From Thelonectria olida (lineage: Eukaryota > Ascomycota > Sordariomycetes > Hypocreales > Nectriaceae): a stretch of DNA of 64,000 nt. Every line of letters begins with the position of its first letter. Position 1 is the stretch's first letter. Below, piece after piece: positions 10,540 through 21,669 of the stretch. Below the pieces are notes generated by a model. That model had not been told where the DNA came from. It saw only the letters and a program-made list of their open reading frames with translations, and ran no database searches. The position numbers and the translations under genes are program-made. The stretch covers positions 186,001 through 250,000 of the forward strand of contig JAGPYM010000035.1 of assembly GCA_020736575.1 (NCBI GenBank). Direction: 5' to 3'.

Positions 10540-12753
10540 ATGCCTCCGCTTCCTGGTTTTAGTGACAATCTCTTTGAATCGCGAGACGATGTTGTTCGTG
10601 CGGCCGAGGCCCTCATCAAGCCGCTGATGCAATACATGTCCCCAGGGAAAGGCCGCGTCAAGATCCCTCAGGCCACGGGCACGCATTTCGATGAGACGGC
10701 GGCACAACTTGAAGGCTTTGCACGCCCATTCTGGGTCATCGGTGCCTTGCTGATGGGCAGATCCAGTAACATGCATCTGCTACAACCCTGGCTCGATGGG
10801 CTTGAAGCCGGGACCGACCCTAACCACGCTGAGTATTGGGGCCCGATCAAACCCTTCGACCAACGCATGGTTGAGGCCGAGATGATATCCTTTTCACTTC
10901 TGGCGGCGCCGCGAGAGGTGCTCTGGGAACGACTCAGCCATCAAGCCCAACAAAACCTGATTAACTGGCTCTCTGGTATGCACGGTAAAGAGATGCCTCA
11001 AGCCAACTGGTTGTGGTTCCGTGTGTTTGCCAATTTGGCCCTCCTTAAAGTCTGTCAAATCGACACCCCCGTTGTGAGAGAACATTTACGTCAAGATTTG
11101 GAATGTCTGGACAAGTTTTACATCGCCGATGGCTGGTCCGGTGACGGTCTCTGGCGCTCACCAGAACTGGATGAGCAAGAATTCGAGATATACAAAGAGA
11201 CAGGAAGAGCCAACATGATAAGAAGCGGCCGCAATGCCTGCTACTATTCGGGCAGCTTCGCAATCCAGTTCAGCCAACTGCTGTACATCAAGTTCGCCGG
11301 TGACCTCGACCCCGAGCGGACAGAGAAGTATCGGCAGCAAGCAAGGGATTTTGGTCGCGGGTTCTGTCGGTTCTTTGACGAAGCAGGTGAGTAGTATCGC
11401 CGTCTAACGAAAAAAAGCTGACCATATTAGGTGCGGCTATTCCGTTTGGTCGATCTTTGACATATCGATTCGCTTGTGGCGGATTCTTTGCCGCTCTGGC
11501 TGTTGCAGATGTCCCTGATCTGCTAGAGCCTTTGGCGAGTCGGGGCGCAGTCAAAGGCTTCCTTCTCCGCCACTTGCGGTGGTGGGCGAGGCATTCGGAG
11601 AACATATTTTACAGCGATGGAGTCTTGAACCTCGGCTGGACGTATCCGTGAGTAGCCCGGTATATTCTGTGCTGGTTGCTACTAACCGTCCAGACAAATG
11701 TCTCTCACCGAAGATTACAACTCACCTCAGTCAGTATACTGGGCTCTCAAATCCCTCATCGTCGTTGGTCTCGCTCAGGAGGACTCATTCTGGAGGGAAT
11801 CTGAGGCGCCGTACCCAGACTCTCGTCGTGAGACAGCTTTGCATGTATTACCCGCTCCCCGGCAGATTCTCTGCAATCACCCAGATGGAAACCATCACTT
11901 CATGCTGTCTTTTGCGCAGTTTATTGGAATCCCTTTCAAGGGAGTCATGGCAAAGTATAGCAAATTTGCCTATTCCTCGTCATTTGGATTCTCGGTTCCA
12001 GTGGGAGGCCATGGACTGGCACAAGTGGCGCCTGACAGTATGTTGGCCCTCAGCCGTGACGGGATGGAAACATGGGCTGTCAAGTACAAGTGTGCTGAAC
12101 CCGAGTTCACGATGGCTACTGTCTGTGGCAGCGTGCCACAACAAGTGTCCGCGGCATCTGTGCAATGGTTCCCATGGGCAGACCGTTGCGTGTCTATCAA
12201 TACTACTATTGTACCCCCAACGACGCGATGGCCCGACTGGCATATCCGAATCCATCGTATTAACATAGGTTCCAATCTTGGGAAGCTGTTTACAGCTGAA
12301 GGCGGCTTTGCCATTCACGGTAGGCACCGGAAAGACACCCTCGAGCTCCGGCCGCTCGAGTTGGCTGAACTCATAGCCGAATTCTCCGTGGGAGAAGCTG
12401 AGGGAATAATTGAGACGGAGAGATCAGTGCTGGTTCTCAGCGAGCAAGGGGCTTCTGGCGTCTCGACTAGCCTTCTCTCTGAACCACACAAAACGACGGT
12501 TACTCCCTTGAAGCCCGAACCGAACACCAATCTCATGAGGCAGCGTACTCTGATCCCCACGGTGGAGCACGACATAAGTAGAACCGATGAGAAGGAAGTG
12601 ATATTGGTTACCAAAGTGTTTGCCATCTCTCGAGAAGCGAACGGGGGATGCAGAAAACAAGAGAGAAGTCTACAGGATCGATGGTTGGATGAGCCTGTTG
12701 TCAGGATGCAAGAAGAGACAGTCCCGAAAGACTGCATCAGAGTTTCATACTGA
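10540..12753 (+). CDS. DUF2264 protein, candidate polysaccharide-active enzyme
   Basis: Three exons, 10540-11386, 11431-11647 and 11694-12753, splice in frame to 707 aa. The N-terminal part carries the DUF2264 pattern: a short Leu/Phe-rich lead, then [19 protein letters not shown], a Trp-rich helical region around [20 protein letters not shown], and DGWSGDG. The second half is beta-rich and includes [14 protein letters not shown] and [15 protein letters not shown]. An N-terminal helical toroid followed by a beta-sandwich is the layout of heparinase-like and PL8-type lyases; I infer this only from sequence texture. DUF2264 has no assigned activity that I know of. No signal peptide is seen ([10 protein letters not shown]). 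Its divergent pairing with GH88, an enzyme that needs a lyase-made substrate, makes a lyase or companion hydrolase role attractive. Confidence 0.85.
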
Positions 12754-12862
12754 AGCGAGGCCGACTCTATGGCTGGATTGAATACTAATACCCAAGTCTA
12801 GTAATGTTAGGTTATGTAATTCCTATGTGCTGATATTAACAAAAGGTACCTATATCAAACCC

Positions 12863-15503
12863 TCAAAACCCTGCATGTGACAAGTCCCCAGCAGACATCA
12901 TATCTTCAAAGCTAATGATGCGGTCCATTTCCAGAAAGTCATTATTCATGAGAATTTGCGATATCGCTGACAGTTCGTCTCCTCTTGCATTTGAGCTCGG
13001 GAGTATTGGGCTGCCCGCCGGCTGCCATTGCTCATTGGGTCGGTCAAAGGCTTGGCCTACCGCAGCTGCTGGGTTGAATTGAGATGTCACTTCAAGAGTT
13101 GGATCAGGCACCTTTCCCTGAGAAACATGCCGGGGGGTTGCCATGGCTTGAAGGCCGACGACTGGGCCTGGAGACTCCTCCACTGGGTTATTGAATGGCC
13201 GGGTGATAGCATCCCCATTGCCAGATCCCTGTCCGGACTCCCGACACAGACTGTTCAGGCTGGCAGCTAACTGGGAGAAGAAGGTTTCGGGTTGATGCTC
13301 CCCTTGGTTAAGCGGTCGGCCAAAGGCCCATCGGCGGGCCATCTCCCCGAGATTCTCGACGAGAACCCCAAACTCATCCGCCAACTTGCTTCCGTAGTAA
13401 CGGGAATGGACTGGATAACATGTCAGTAGCTTCCCGGAGGGGGGTATGACCATTTCTGACCTAGAAGCACCCGCCCACTGACAAAAGCACATAGTCCAAG
13501 TTGAGGTGAAACGGGTAGCCGACCCGAGCCCTCCAGGTATTTTGTCGTAATGTTTGCTGTCTCAACAGCGGCATTATAACACGTATCGGCGCTGCAAAGG
13601 CTCGGTAGGCGAACGCCGCTGAGCTCGGCGTCTGGATAAGCGATTCGTTGGTGAAGGAGAATCATCGATGTGTTGTGGGTCGCATTGGCTACAGTCATGT
13701 TAGGGTCCATGACCCCTGGCATTATCTCGCGAGAAACGCCAGAGTCCTTCCACTGTTGGGGAAGATACATCTTCCAGCTGTTCGAGTCAGCGTTTGCATC
13801 GAGATTGAGCGGGGAACTTACTGGACTAGACGCAAGTCCAGCTCTTTGAATCTGGTTAGCCAAATCGAGACTTCTTGTCTATTGTTAAAGTCAATCTTTG
13901 CCTTGAGGAAATAAGTCGTGATCTGGCTGAGTGATTCGATCGACTCAACGTAATAGGCAAACGCGCCGACCATAGACATGTCGACAGAATTTGAAGGTGC
14001 TCGGTGGCTTTGTGAAGAAGACCCTGAGGATTCCGGGTCCACAGCTTCACTCCCTGACGGAGGCGGTGGACTGGGGTAATGGTCAGGGAGAAAAGTAATC
14101 GAGTTGCCAATCTTTGCCCGAGAGCGATCCCAGATGCCAAAGTAGGGCGTCACTGCAGGATCGTCCTCGTACCACCTGCCGCCGCATATGGGCAACCTAC
14201 GACAGACGTCGGCAGCAGTGAGACTCGTGTTCCATCTAATCTGTCAGTGAGAACCTTGAGCAGAGACGTGACGCATACCCATTGAGCACCGATGAGAATC
14301 TGGAGCTGTTAGCAAGGTTCCTCAATAGCGTTGAGAAACAGTACCTGTCAAGGATGAAGACGTTCCAAAACACCCGACGCCTCTCTTCCTCTTCTATCCA
14401 CCCTCGAGGCGGAGCAAGGAAAGCAGTCGACGGCAGCACAGCGGGTCGTTGTTGAGAATCTTCCGTCTCTACTGATAACTTCATATATTCGACAGTTCGA
14501 GTCAATGATGCAATGATCGGCCAGGCCCTATCCAGGTGTCCATCGCCAATCTACAAAGTTAGCAAAGCCCCGGTCCGCACGGGGTTAACTTACATCAGTA
14601 AAAGCGATGATGATGAGGGCCTGCAGGTTCTCAAGAGTAAGGCCGTCCAGAGCAGCCAACAGCACGTGTTTCCTGAGTTCTTCGGTTGCGTCGTTGACTT
14701 CGTCTGGGTCGTCTTCTTCCTCCCCATATCGGTTAGTGGCAACCATCATGGCGTGCACTATGACTGTCACGTTCTTGTCTTGATTTTGCACCCGTGTCCG
14801 AAAACTGGCCTCGCGAATCATGGGAATCCATGGCTGAACATGAGAGAAGTAGTCATCTAAAGTTATATCGACTGCCTCGTGACTATATCTGGTTGTTGTG
14901 GGAAAGTTGGGCCACTTGACTCTGCTGGCCACGGGGACCCGGAGGATATTAGCTCGTGATGGCAGCTCCTCACGCCTTTTTCGCTTACGGGCCCCATGAG
15001 TGGTAACTTGCTGCGTTTGGTCTGGTCGGATTGGAGATGGGGATGCAATGTTTTGGTTGAGCCTTTGCAGCTCGCCGGCGAGGGTAGATAGAACAGCCTC
15101 AAGATTGGACGGTATGTCTGCCCTGCGGAACCGTTCGGATTCTACAGCAGCAGGATTACTATTTTCCTCGGCATGTGCCTGGCCGAACAATGCTCGCTCT
15201 ACCGTTTCTGGTGCAGTTGTGAGTTAGCAAACGAGACACTTGGAGTTGGGATTCATACCCAGCCGCTGATTGAGGCTTTCTACCGCGCCACTCTTCAATC
15301 CTGGTTTATTCCGCCTGGCTTCGTAGACGCACGTCGTTTCTAAACTAAGTCAGCACTGCCAGATGTGTGGTGCCATGGGTCTTACGGAGTCGCTCGCAAT
15401 TGGAGCAAGCGGGCTTCTTCCTTGAGCACTTCAGCTTGCGCTTTCTGCACCCACTGCACGACGGGAGCTCGGTCTCGGGGTAAGTGTCGTCCGCCGGTTC
15501 CAT
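12863..15503 (-). CDS. Zn2Cys6 fungal transcription factor, likely cluster regulator
   Basis: Eight exons (15503-15386, 15339-15259, 15207-14594, 14550-14345, 14299-14279, 14235-13822, 13777-13461, 13410-12863) keep one frame and give 772 aa. The N-terminus holds the binuclear cluster [11 protein letters not shown]...CSNC at residues 17-40, followed by a basic linker. A further basic patch, ARKRKRREE, lies at about residues 128-136. The middle contains the fungal-specific regulatory domain (PF04082 type), with HVQPWIPMI and [12 protein letters not shown] as its familiar segments. The C-terminus is acidic and hydrophobic ([14 protein letters not shown]), as in activation regions. The ATG at 15503 was chosen because the frame further upstream opens only with TTG. 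It lies between the DUF2264 and beta-glucuronidase genes and is divergent from the latter, the usual position of a pathway-specific activator in fungal clusters. Confidence 0.9.
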
Positions 15504-16015
15504 GATGCCGAAATACAATGGATGAAGCAATTCATGTCAAGAACCGTCGGGCCTTGAAGAACCGCCGAGTGTTGACGCGACGACTGCTCAAGCGGCAAGC
15601 CCGCCTTCGCGACACACCCCCACCAGCCGGGGAGAGCTTCTCCAGCAACTCGGCTGTAATTCGCGAATCATTAGCCACGAGAGCGCTTTTGTGGGGGTTA
15701 TCACACTTCGGCTCTTCGCACGGTTCATCGTCCGAGACTTGGGCCGGGGTCCGAGATGGGAACAGCGCGGAAGAGGGACCCGAGATGTTATTGGCGGTTA
15801 GTTCAACAACAAGAACAAGGGGCGGCAAAGAATGGGCACATGAATCATATTTTGAGTAATGAATGGCTTGATTGACTTGGCCCCGTCTCGCCCGAGCAAA
15901 GGTGTGCTCACTCACCAGGTCCCCCTCTTATTTATTACGCCCTCGAGTTAGATGAGTAAAGCCAGTGTTTAGACTATTGACGAAACTCTCATCTGAACTC
16001 TCATTCCCTCTGTCT
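15504..16015. promoter_or_regulatory. divergent promoter of regulator and beta-glucuronidase genes
   Basis: 512 bp between the divergent ATGs. An open frame on the minus strand (15915-15532) mirrors a plus-strand frame and has no recognisable domain, so I treat it as non-coding. The region has several CGG/CCG triplets (for example 15546-15566) that could be self- or cross-regulatory sites. Confidence 0.45.
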
Positions 16016-17845
16016 ATGTCCAACATGTTGAAGCCACAAGCCAATGCTTGTCGAGAGCTCGTGTCGCTCGACGGCATTTGGAACTTTGCTGTTACCAACT
16101 CGGTCGACATTGACGGCGAAGAGGCATGGAAACAGCCGATACCACCCACCCTACAGGTCCCGGTGCCAGCCAGCTACAACGACATATTTGTCGATCAAAA
16201 GATTCGCGACCATGTGGGATGGGTGTACTACCAAAGGATTGCAACCGTGCCAAGGGGCTGGTCTCAACAACGATACTTTCTAAGATTTGACGCAGCAACT
16301 CATAGAGGACGCGTTTATATCGATGACCAGTTAGTCGCCGAGCACATCGGAGGTTACACACCCTTCGAGGCCGATATAACGGACCTAGTTGCACCCGGCC
16401 AACAGTTCCGCTTGACCGTGGCAGTCAACAATGAGCTCGACTGGCATACCATCCCACCAGGAAGAGTCGAAACCCTAGAGAATGGCAAGCGAAAGCAGCA
16501 CTACCAGCACGACTTCTTCAATTATGCAGGGCTTGCACGCTCTGTGTGGCTGTATTGCGTACCCGATGTATTCGTCAGCGATGTCAAGATCGTCACCGAC
16601 GTCCAGGGAGATGCAGGCATCGTAGACTTTGATGTCACCACCAACATTCCTCTGGGGCCGCATGGATGTCGAATTACTTTGATAGACCAAAAAGGCAATT
16701 CAGTCAGCATAAAACAGGAACTGAAAGGTTCTATCACTATTGAGTCCGTCCACTTGTGGCAGCCCGGAGCCGCCTATCTCTATCAGCTGCGAGCCGAGAT
16801 AGTATCCAAAGAAGACACGGTTCTGGATACCTATGACCTTGCTGTCGGGATTCGATCAGTCAAGGTGTCTGGAAATCAATTCCTCATCAACGACAAGCCC
16901 TTCTACTTTACCGGCTTTGGCAAGCATGAGGACACTCCAGTCCGGGGCAAGGGCCACGACCCTGCGTGGATGGTTCACGATTTCCAGCTAATGAACTGGA
17001 TTGGAGCCAACTCATTCAGGACTTCTCACTATCCATACGCGGAGGAGGTTCTGGAATACGCCGACCGCCATGGCATCGTGGTCATTGACGAGACAGCGGC
17101 CGTCGGCCTTAATCTCACCATCGTTGCGGGCATCTTTGGTTCGAAGCCCATTCCGACCTTCTCGCCCGACACCATCAGCGAAAAGACACGGGTGGCTCAT
17201 GCTCAAGCACTACGCGAGCTAGTGGCACGAGACAAGAACCATCCATCTGTGGTGATGTGGACCATTGCCAATGAGCCCGCGGCCAGCGAGCCTGGCGCTC
17301 GAGAGTACTTCGAACCACTGGTGGCCTTGACTCGGCAGTTGGATCCCACTCGGCCTGTCTGCTTTGCAAACGAGAACCAGGCCAATGTGCACCGGGACTT
17401 GATCTCGGACCTGTTTGATGTTATTTGCCTGAACCGTTACTATGGCTGGTATCTGAACACGGGAGACCTTGAATCAGCCGAGCAGGGCCTGGAGAAGGAT
17501 CTACGAAGCTGGGAGGACAAGTACGGCAAGCCCATCATCATGACCGAGTACGGCGCCGATACTCTGTCTGGCCTTCACACCGTTGGGGACATTCCTTGGA
17601 GTGAAGAGTACCAAAGCCGAGTCCTCGAGATGTCAGGCCGCGTTTTCGACCGCGTAGAGAGTGTGGTTGGCGAGCATGTGTGGAACTTTGCCGACTTCCA
17701 GACTCCGTCGCATTTCATCTTCCGTGTTGACGGTAACAAGAAGGGCGTGTTTACGCGGGATCGAAGGCCCAAGAGCGCAGTGCAGGTTCTTAAGAAGCGA
17801 TGGACGGAAATGGGTGGCGTGAAGATGAAGTTGCGAGATGATTAG
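16016..17845 (+). CDS. GH2 beta-D-glucuronidase
   Basis: Intronless, 609 aa, about the length of E. coli GusA. GH2 beta-glucuronidases release terminal beta-linked glucuronic acid by a retaining mechanism. Seen here: an N-terminal sugar-binding beta domain (SLDGIWNF...), an immunoglobulin-like middle, and a TIM barrel. The acid/base Glu420 sits in WTIANEPA and the nucleophile Glu511 in IIMTEYGAD. The Asn574/Lys576 pair in GNKKGVFTRDRRPKS is the N-x-K motif that contacts the glucuronate carboxylate and separates glucuronidases from other GH2 enzymes. The ATG at 16016 was chosen because the frame upstream opens with GTG only. No signal peptide is visible, so the enzyme is probably cytosolic. 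Absence of introns beside intron-rich neighbours, and close likeness to bacterial motifs, fit the bacterial origin proposed for fungal gus genes. Confidence 0.93.
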   Translation: MSNMLKPQANACRELVSLDGIWNFAVTNSVDIDGEEAWKQPIPPTLQVPVPASYNDIFVDQKIRDHVGWVYYQRIATVPRGWSQQRYFLRFDAATHRGRVYIDDQLVAEHIGGYTPFEADITDLVAPGQQFRLTVAVNNELDWHTIPPGRVETLENGKRKQHYQHDFFNYAGLARSVWLYCVPDVFVSDVKIVTDVQGDAGIVDFDVTTNIPLGPHGCRITLIDQKGNSVSIKQELKGSITIESVHLWQPGAAYLYQLRAEIVSKEDTVLDTYDLAVGIRSVKVSGNQFLINDKPFYFTGFGKHEDTPVRGKGHDPAWMVHDFQLMNWIGANSFRTSHYPYAEEVLEYADRHGIVVIDETAAVGLNLTIVAGIFGSKPIPTFSPDTISEKTRVAHAQALRELVARDKNHPSVVMWTIANEPAASEPGAREYFEPLVALTRQLDPTRPVCFANENQANVHRDLISDLFDVICLNRYYGWYLNTGDLESAEQGLEKDLRSWEDKYGKPIIMTEYGADTLSGLHTVGDIPWSEEYQSRVLEMSGRVFDRVESVVGEHVWNFADFQTPSHFIFRVDGNKKGVFTRDRRPKSAVQVLKKRWTEMGGVKMKLRDD

Positions 17846-18712
17846 TTATAGTACCTAAGTAGAGAGCATTAGATAGAAGAAATAGATGACCAAACTAAAC
17901 TGGGCACATGTCTCAGCGCCCAACTCTACATATCAAGCGCCTGTATCGTATGAACATTCGGCCTCTGAGTTCTGTATGCTGTGGCTGGATTTTGCCGCTG
18001 CTCGTTGCCGACGCTCATTGTCGACGGGCCTTTTGTCAAGTTGTCTGGAACTAAGGTATGAGAATGAATCGCTGGTGTCATATTCAATCTGGGACGTGAT
18101 CTATCGAATCTCAAGCTCCCCTGTGTACAATTGCCTGATGTCCCAGAGACCCAGACCTTGAGACTTCATCACGCGGGCCTGATAGAAGACCGGCATTCTC
18201 TCCGAAACATGTTGATTCGTAACTCTGGGCAGAGCTCGGAATCACTAGCTTGCCCTGGAGCAATGACGCCGCTTGGTCAGATCGTCAGTTCGGGCGAGGG
18301 AACAAGGACCGGCCGATGACTGCGCCGGATTCCTCCCCATCCGCACCACCAAATCGAACTACGGATTCATGAAATCCCTGCCTCGTCAACGACAACCGAC
18401 AATCAAGCGACATGAGCCCGAATATTGGTTAAGCACTCTGGGGTCATTGAACCATTCCCCACGTTGCGTGAGTAGAAAACACCCTCCAGTCTCCAGACCC
18501 CCTCCGCATTCCGCTACCACTATGTGGGGATCCGGGGGCGAGTGACTCCCGTGACACGAACCGGGACATCTAGACCAAGGTTGGTGGTTCGACCTGTTGG
18601 TCTTCGGTCCATTCGAAGAGCATATAAACATCCTCTCGCCTCTTTGTCAAACAAAACCATCGACACAACTACTCGAGTCTACGTGACATTGAAAAGTCTT
18701 CATTTCCTCATC
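17846..18712 (+). promoter_or_regulatory. upstream region of sugar transporter, TATA box at 18623
   Basis: No gene was recognised in this interval. A TATAAA at 18623-18628 lies about 85 bp before the transporter ATG. CGG-containing sites are frequent between 18270 and 18590 (for example GACCGGCCGATG at 18309-18320), which would suit a Zn2Cys6 regulator. Confidence 0.45.
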
Positions 18713-20581
18713 ATGACCAAAGAACAAGAGACGATCGACGTCGTGCAGGAGGAGAATGGAAAGCTCAAAGGACATGATGAGGCTCCTGTCACTTCAGCCT
18801 TTGCCAGCCTGACACGTGCCCAGTGTGTCAAGAAGTTCTGGAGGCTGTACGCTATCGGCCTCGGTGTGTCCCTGGCGGGAATGTGAGTAGTGCTCAACGC
18901 CACGCCATAGTCGGGTCGCTAACATTGGCTCATAGGTATGCCGGCTATGCCAACTCTGTGATTGGAAGCATCATCGCCAACGAGGGCTTCATCGAATACT
19001 TTGCTACGGTCAAAGACCCGGATACCGGGAAGCCTGCCCTCAACGCTCAGCATATCTCCCTCTGGTCTGCTTGCTACTTCGTCACATCGATCCTTATCCA
19101 GACCATTGCGCCCGTCACTGCTGATAGATTCGGCCGCAAGTTTAACATGTGGGGCGTGACCTTCTTCCTCACAATGGTATGTCTGCCGAATAATGTCTCA
19201 CGACAGATGCTTACTTTCGATAGTCTATCATCATCCAAGTCGTAGCTCCAAACTGGTGGGTTCTCCTGATTGCCCGGCTGGTTGCTGGATGTGCAGGCGG
19301 AATGTTATCAACGTCGGTCATGGTCTACATGTCCGAGATCGCCATGCCTCAATTCCGTGGGGCTTTGCTGGGCAGCTTCTCCCTCGCATTCGCCCTTGGT
19401 CAGGTATTCTTGGCCATTGCCCTTAAGGTCCTTGTTGAGACCAAGCCCATGGCTTTCCGCAACATCTTTTACTCCGAGTTTGTCTTTACAGGGCTGTGGT
19501 TGTTCCCCATGGTGTTGCTCCCTGAATCACCAGGTACTAATTATGCATCCCTAACCGTATCATGCACGCCATCGACTGACCACTTTATTAGCCTGGTATG
19601 CATCCAAAGGCAGACACGACGAAGGCAAAAAGGCCTTGCGAAAACTCATTGGCAACGTCGAAGGATACGACGTTGACCACGAATACGCTGTCATCGCGTT
19701 CGAAATGGTCGAATCGAAGGCACTCGCAAAGAATGGTCTCGAGAATGCCGACTGGAAAGCCCTCTTCACTAGCAAGACGAACATGAAGCGAGCCGTCATC
19801 TCTACCCTTCCATTCACCTTTCAGAATATTGTCGGCGTTCCCCTCATGTTTGGCTATACCACCTATTTCTTCCAACTCGCCGGTGTTGACGATCCCTTCC
19901 TCGGCAACATCGTCAAGCAGATGGTCTTGGTTGTCGGCATCATCATTGCTTTCTATACTGTCGACAAAGTTGGCCGAAGGACTCTCGTCATTGGCGGTGG
20001 TGTGGCTATGGCCTTGATTTGCTTTATTGTGGGCGGCCTTGGTTTCATGGAGCAGACCAGCGCTTCTGGTATGGCCCTGGTTGCTCTCTGCTCTTTGTGG
20101 GCTTTTGTATATGCAAACTCGCTCGCCCCCATTGGTAAGCTTTTAGTCAAGTCTTCTTGAGCTACCTTAAGCTGACATGGTCAAGGTTGGATCAGTCTTG
20201 TCGAGCTTTCAACTCCGAGTCTGCGAGCTAAAACGACGTCCATCGCCGTCACCATCCAGTATCTTACTGGAATTCTGTTTGTGAGTCGATACAACAACAA
20301 AATTCGAGTTACTCTAATAGTTGCCGCAGAACTACACTGTTCCTCTGATGCTCTCCAATCAGAATGCCGGTTGGGGACAAAAGATTGGCTTGTTCTTTGG
20401 CGGCATTACCCTGCTGTACCTCATCCCAGTTGTTCTTCTGTTCCCCGAAACCAAGGGACGGACATATCACGAACTTGATGAGCTCTTCGAGCGTCGTGTT
20501 CCGGCTTGGAGATTTGCCAGCACAAAAACTTCCCATCAGTCAGAAGTCGAGGCCAAGGCGGCAGATGACGAAAGACTTTGA
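18713..20581 (+). CDS. MFS sugar transporter (hexose/oligosaccharide type)
   Basis: Six exons (18713-18882, 18936-19176, 19224-19533, 19592-20134, 20186-20280, 20330-20581) splice in frame to 536 aa. The sugar porter signatures are all present: DRFGRK after helix 2; PQFRGALLGSF; PESPAWYASKGR at the end of helix 6; a long central loop; VDKVGRRTLVIGG; and PETKGRTYHELDELF after helix 12. Twelve hydrophobic segments are discernible. The protein resembles the maltose/alpha-glucoside and hexose permease branch of fungal sugar porters. It lies at the right edge of the uronide cluster, downstream of beta-glucuronidase on the same strand. I infer that it brings in the glucuronic-acid-containing oligosaccharide or monosaccharide that the cytosolic enzymes process. 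Substrate specificity cannot be read from sequence. Confidence 0.92.
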
Positions 20582-21669
20582 TCCGGGGGTGAAACTTGAT
20601 TCTCCGCCTCTCGATGGTACTCACTGGAGTATCCTTCATAGAAACACAGAATGCAGAAAGATGCATGGCTATGCGCGGTGTACTCTATCGAACCCACATT
20701 AAGATAATGAGGAAGAGAGTCTGAGATGATCTTTATCGCACCACGCGATCCTGGTTGCTGGAGAACTATCATTCCTCCGTCTCTATAGTCTATAAAATCT
20801 ACATCAAGTCCCAGTGCAAATCAATACCTCTTTCTTGTTGGAAGTTTCGGTTCGCAATCTCATGTCTCAGGTCAAAACCAGGTATCGATGCCATGCAGGT
20901 AATACCGTATCTGAATGCTTAGCTAGGCGCTCGGCCGAGTTAGCTATGAGTTGAAATGAGGCAAAATGACTCAAGATGAGTTAAAGTGAGCTAAAGGCCC
21001 AGGTGGGCGACGTTGACGGCCCGTGATGCCTGTAATAATACATGTACGGTGCAGGTCGATCTGTGGAGCAATTAGCTAAAGCTCAATGACATGAGGATCT
21101 GTTAGCTTCCCCAGGTCTAAGGCACAGCAATGCTTGACAGGCCAAGGATTCAATCTTGGAGTCTGGGCCAGCTTCCGGCCCGATCCGCTCCTACGGTCCC
21201 TTTTAGGTAGGTAGTCAAGCGAGCAAAAGTGCTACAGCTGGTCACACGGCTGGGAGGGCCGATCACCAATTGGACCACTCGTAGCAATGCTCAGGGTGAC
21301 CTCGGAACACTGCAGGATTAGTTGAATGGCTATTGCATGTACGAATACCAACACGAGAATTTCTATTCTTGGGCAACTTCTGCGCCGCTACTGCAGGTCT
21401 TTTGTTTCGAGATGCCATGGTTCCATCACCAATACGAACGGCCGGCATGTTGTCACAAGCAATTTGGCACGTTAGGTTGCACGGAAGCATTGCCCATTGT
21501 TGCCTGGAAGGAACGAAAATTCGTCAGGACTGCGAACGAGAACTGGAGTGTGTTTACCGCAACATGGATATATAAGTCAACCTTGTCGTGCGTGCGACTG
21601 TTGAGTACTGTCGAAACTGGTTCTTTATCCCCCGCTCCTGTTGTTTCCACCCTTCAGAAGACCATCATA
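20582..21669 (+). promoter_or_regulatory. long upstream region of the PLD-like gene, with TATA box
   Basis: About 1.1 kb without a recognised gene. A TATATAAG box at 21569-21576 lies about 94 bp before the ATG at 21670. The frame of the downstream gene is open from 21322, but its sequence before 21670 lacks a signal peptide and protein character. A decamer repeat lies at 20941-20990. Confidence 0.5.
20941..20990. repeat. degenerate 10-bp tandem repeat with a TGACTCA site
   Basis: Five consecutive decamers share a purine-rich NNNNANTGAG/C pattern (tagctatgag, ttgaaatgag, gcaaaatgac, tcaagatgag, ttaaagtgag). The junction of units three and four forms TGACTCA at 20967-20973, the core recognised by Gcn4/CPC1-type bZIP factors. 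Confidence 0.5.

Noticed and set aside
15532..15915. 127-codon minus frame upstream of the regulator gene
   Set aside because: Mirrors an open plus-strand frame and has no domain; it lies in the divergent promoter between regulator and glucuronidase.
21322..21669. In-frame extension of the PLD-like gene to an upstream start
   Set aside because: The ATG at 21670 is directly followed by a signal peptide and preceded by a TATA box; the extension would bury the signal peptide inside the protein.
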